From: Nitratiruptor sp. SB155-2
GTDB taxonomy: Bacteria > Campylobacterota > Campylobacteria > Campylobacterales > Nitratiruptoraceae
Assembly: GCF_000010325.1 (NCBI RefSeq)
Contig: NC_009662.1
Location: 1,322,501-1,386,500 of the forward strand
Direction of reading: 5' to 3'
Length of the DNA stretch: 64,000 bases
The notes below the pieces were generated by a model. It ran no database searches. It saw nothing but the letters and a program-made list of their open reading frames with translations, and was not told the origin of the DNA. Positions 63,431 to 64,000 of the stretch are shown here, one piece after another; positions within the stretch are counted from its first letter, which is position 1, and every line of letters starts with the position of its first letter. Both the position numbers and the translations under genes were made by a program.

Positions 63431-63783
63431 ATGCCGCAAAAGATAATCTTTTGGTTATGGAAGAAATTATTTCCAACCCCCACTTAACACACATGGTTGC
63501 TTTTCATGCTCAACAAACTATAGAAAAGTGTCTTAAAGCGTATCTTGAAGCAAACGAGAGTGAAGTGCCAAAAATTCACAAACTTGAGACACTCTTTCAA
63601 AGAACAGAAATTCCCTATAATCAAGATTTGATCGAGTTGTTAGATGCTTTGTATATTGAAGCAAGATATCCTGGAGATTTAGGACTTTTGCCATCTGGTA
63701 AACCTTCAATAAAAGAGGCCCAAAAATTTTATGAATACGCAAAAGAGATATTTACCATACTTGAACAAAGGATCAACCAATGA
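63400..63783 (+). CDS. HEPN-domain protein
   Basis: A 127-residue helical protein with the HEPN pattern ERLNAAKDNLLVMEEIISNP, VAFHAQQTIEKCLKAYLEAN, IHKLETLF and ALYIEARYPGD. The RNase motif Rx4-6H of toxin-type HEPN proteins is absent; the late part has only ARYPGD. In such MNT/HEPN pairs the HEPN protein may bind nucleotide or RNA without cutting. The stop overlaps the DUF190 gene (ATGA). Confidence 0.8.
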   Translation: MGREIAQERLNAAKDNLLVMEEIISNPHLTHMVAFHAQQTIEKCLKAYLEANESEVPKIHKLETLFQRTEIPYNQDLIELLDALYIEARYPGDLGLLPSGKPSIKEAQKFYEYAKEIFTILEQRINQ

Positions 63784-64000
63784 AACGCTATTTGGGAAAC
63801 AGAAAAAAACTCAAAATCTATATTGACAATGACGATAAAAGCGATGGCAAACCTCTATGGCAAGCTATATTACAACAAGCAAAAGAGTATGGCATTGCTG
63901 GTGCTACTGTCTATAAAGCAGTAGCCGGCATGGGAGCACACAGTGAATTGCACTCTTTCAATGTCTGGAGTATGAGCCAAACACTTCCTTTAATCATTGA
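63780..64000 (+). CDS. DUF190-family protein (partial at window edge)
   Basis: The first 73 codons are visible, from the ATG overlapping the HEPN stop. NRKKLKIYIDNDDKSDGKPL is followed by WQAILQQAKEYGIAGATVYK and AVAGMGAHSELHS. These match the PII-like DUF190 family, where the W-x-A/G...GAT(V/I)xRGxxGyG pattern is usual; members often sit beside fluoride channel (crcB) genes. The right end is cut by the window. Confidence 0.8.
   Translation, partial: MKRYLGNRKKLKIYIDNDDKSDGKPLWQAILQQAKEYGIAGATVYKAVAGMGAHSELHSFNVWSMSQTLPLII

Overview
The window comes from a Campylobacterota (Epsilonproteobacteria) chromosome. Evidence: a futalosine-pathway menaquinone gene (mqnC), a lone atpE far from any other ATP synthase gene, short RecG and UvrC, lptD/mlaD-type envelope genes next to pnp and purD, and dense same-strand operons with 1-20 bp overlaps. 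The mix resembles free-living vent genera such as Nitratiruptor; the genus is an inference and was not tested.

Layout. 1-8.7 kb: a metF end, then a minus-strand phosphoesterase/argC/greA group and a divergent plus-strand group lpxB, WbpE-like aminotransferase, Gfo/Idh oxidoreductase, AEC permease, surE and a TcdA-like E1 enzyme. 8.7-9.6 kb: a SPOR-like secreted protein and an orphan pseudopilin. 9.65-9.95 kb: a decayed toxin-antitoxin pair. 9.98-18.82 kb: an integrated mobile island of about 8.8 kb in the 3' end of tRNA-Leu(GAG). 18.8-32 kb: minus-strand housekeeping genes (atpE, pnp, J-protein, MCE protein, lptD, purD, a 6S-type RNA, hemD, guaA, nhaD, nadB, a small lipoprotein). 32-40 kb: DUF721-like gene, uvrC, then a phosphorelay group (double-HPt protein, Sel1-like protein, NIT-domain hybrid kinase, CheY-like regulator). 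40-43.9 kb: lon, bamD, proC. 44-48.9 kb: an MshQ-like secreted protein with three pilin-like genes. 49.5-58.7 kb: one 12-gene minus-strand operon (DUF3108, EamA, Uma2, kdsA, mntA, hepT, ribH, nusB, Uma2, mqnC, M16, recG). 58.8-64 kb: mscS, der, trpS, a second MNT/HEPN pair and DUF190.

The most unusual region is the island. It has a P4-type tyrosine integrase beside the tRNA, a 15-bp core repeat (one mismatch) at both ends, and paired 12-bp-period GTACCGCA sites just inside each end, as expected of integrase arm sites. It also carries a RelE/Phd-type toxin-antitoxin pair, two unknown genes, an AlpA regulator, and a divergent switch with four TAACC-N4-GGTTA operators spaced 31, 32 and 31 bp. 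These are followed by a replication operon: coiled-coil protein, small protein, CHC2-like domain without cysteines, Toprim primase and DUF3987 helicase-like protein. The left third holds repeats and very small membrane proteins. There are no capsid, tail or terminase genes. This matches a phage satellite (P4/PICI-like) or a small integrative element. The decayed toxin-antitoxin pair just outside the left end is a relative of the intact pair inside, in opposite orientation.

Elsewhere, toxin-antitoxin-like genes (HepT/MntA, MNT/HEPN) and two Uma2 nucleases are embedded in overlapping housekeeping operons.
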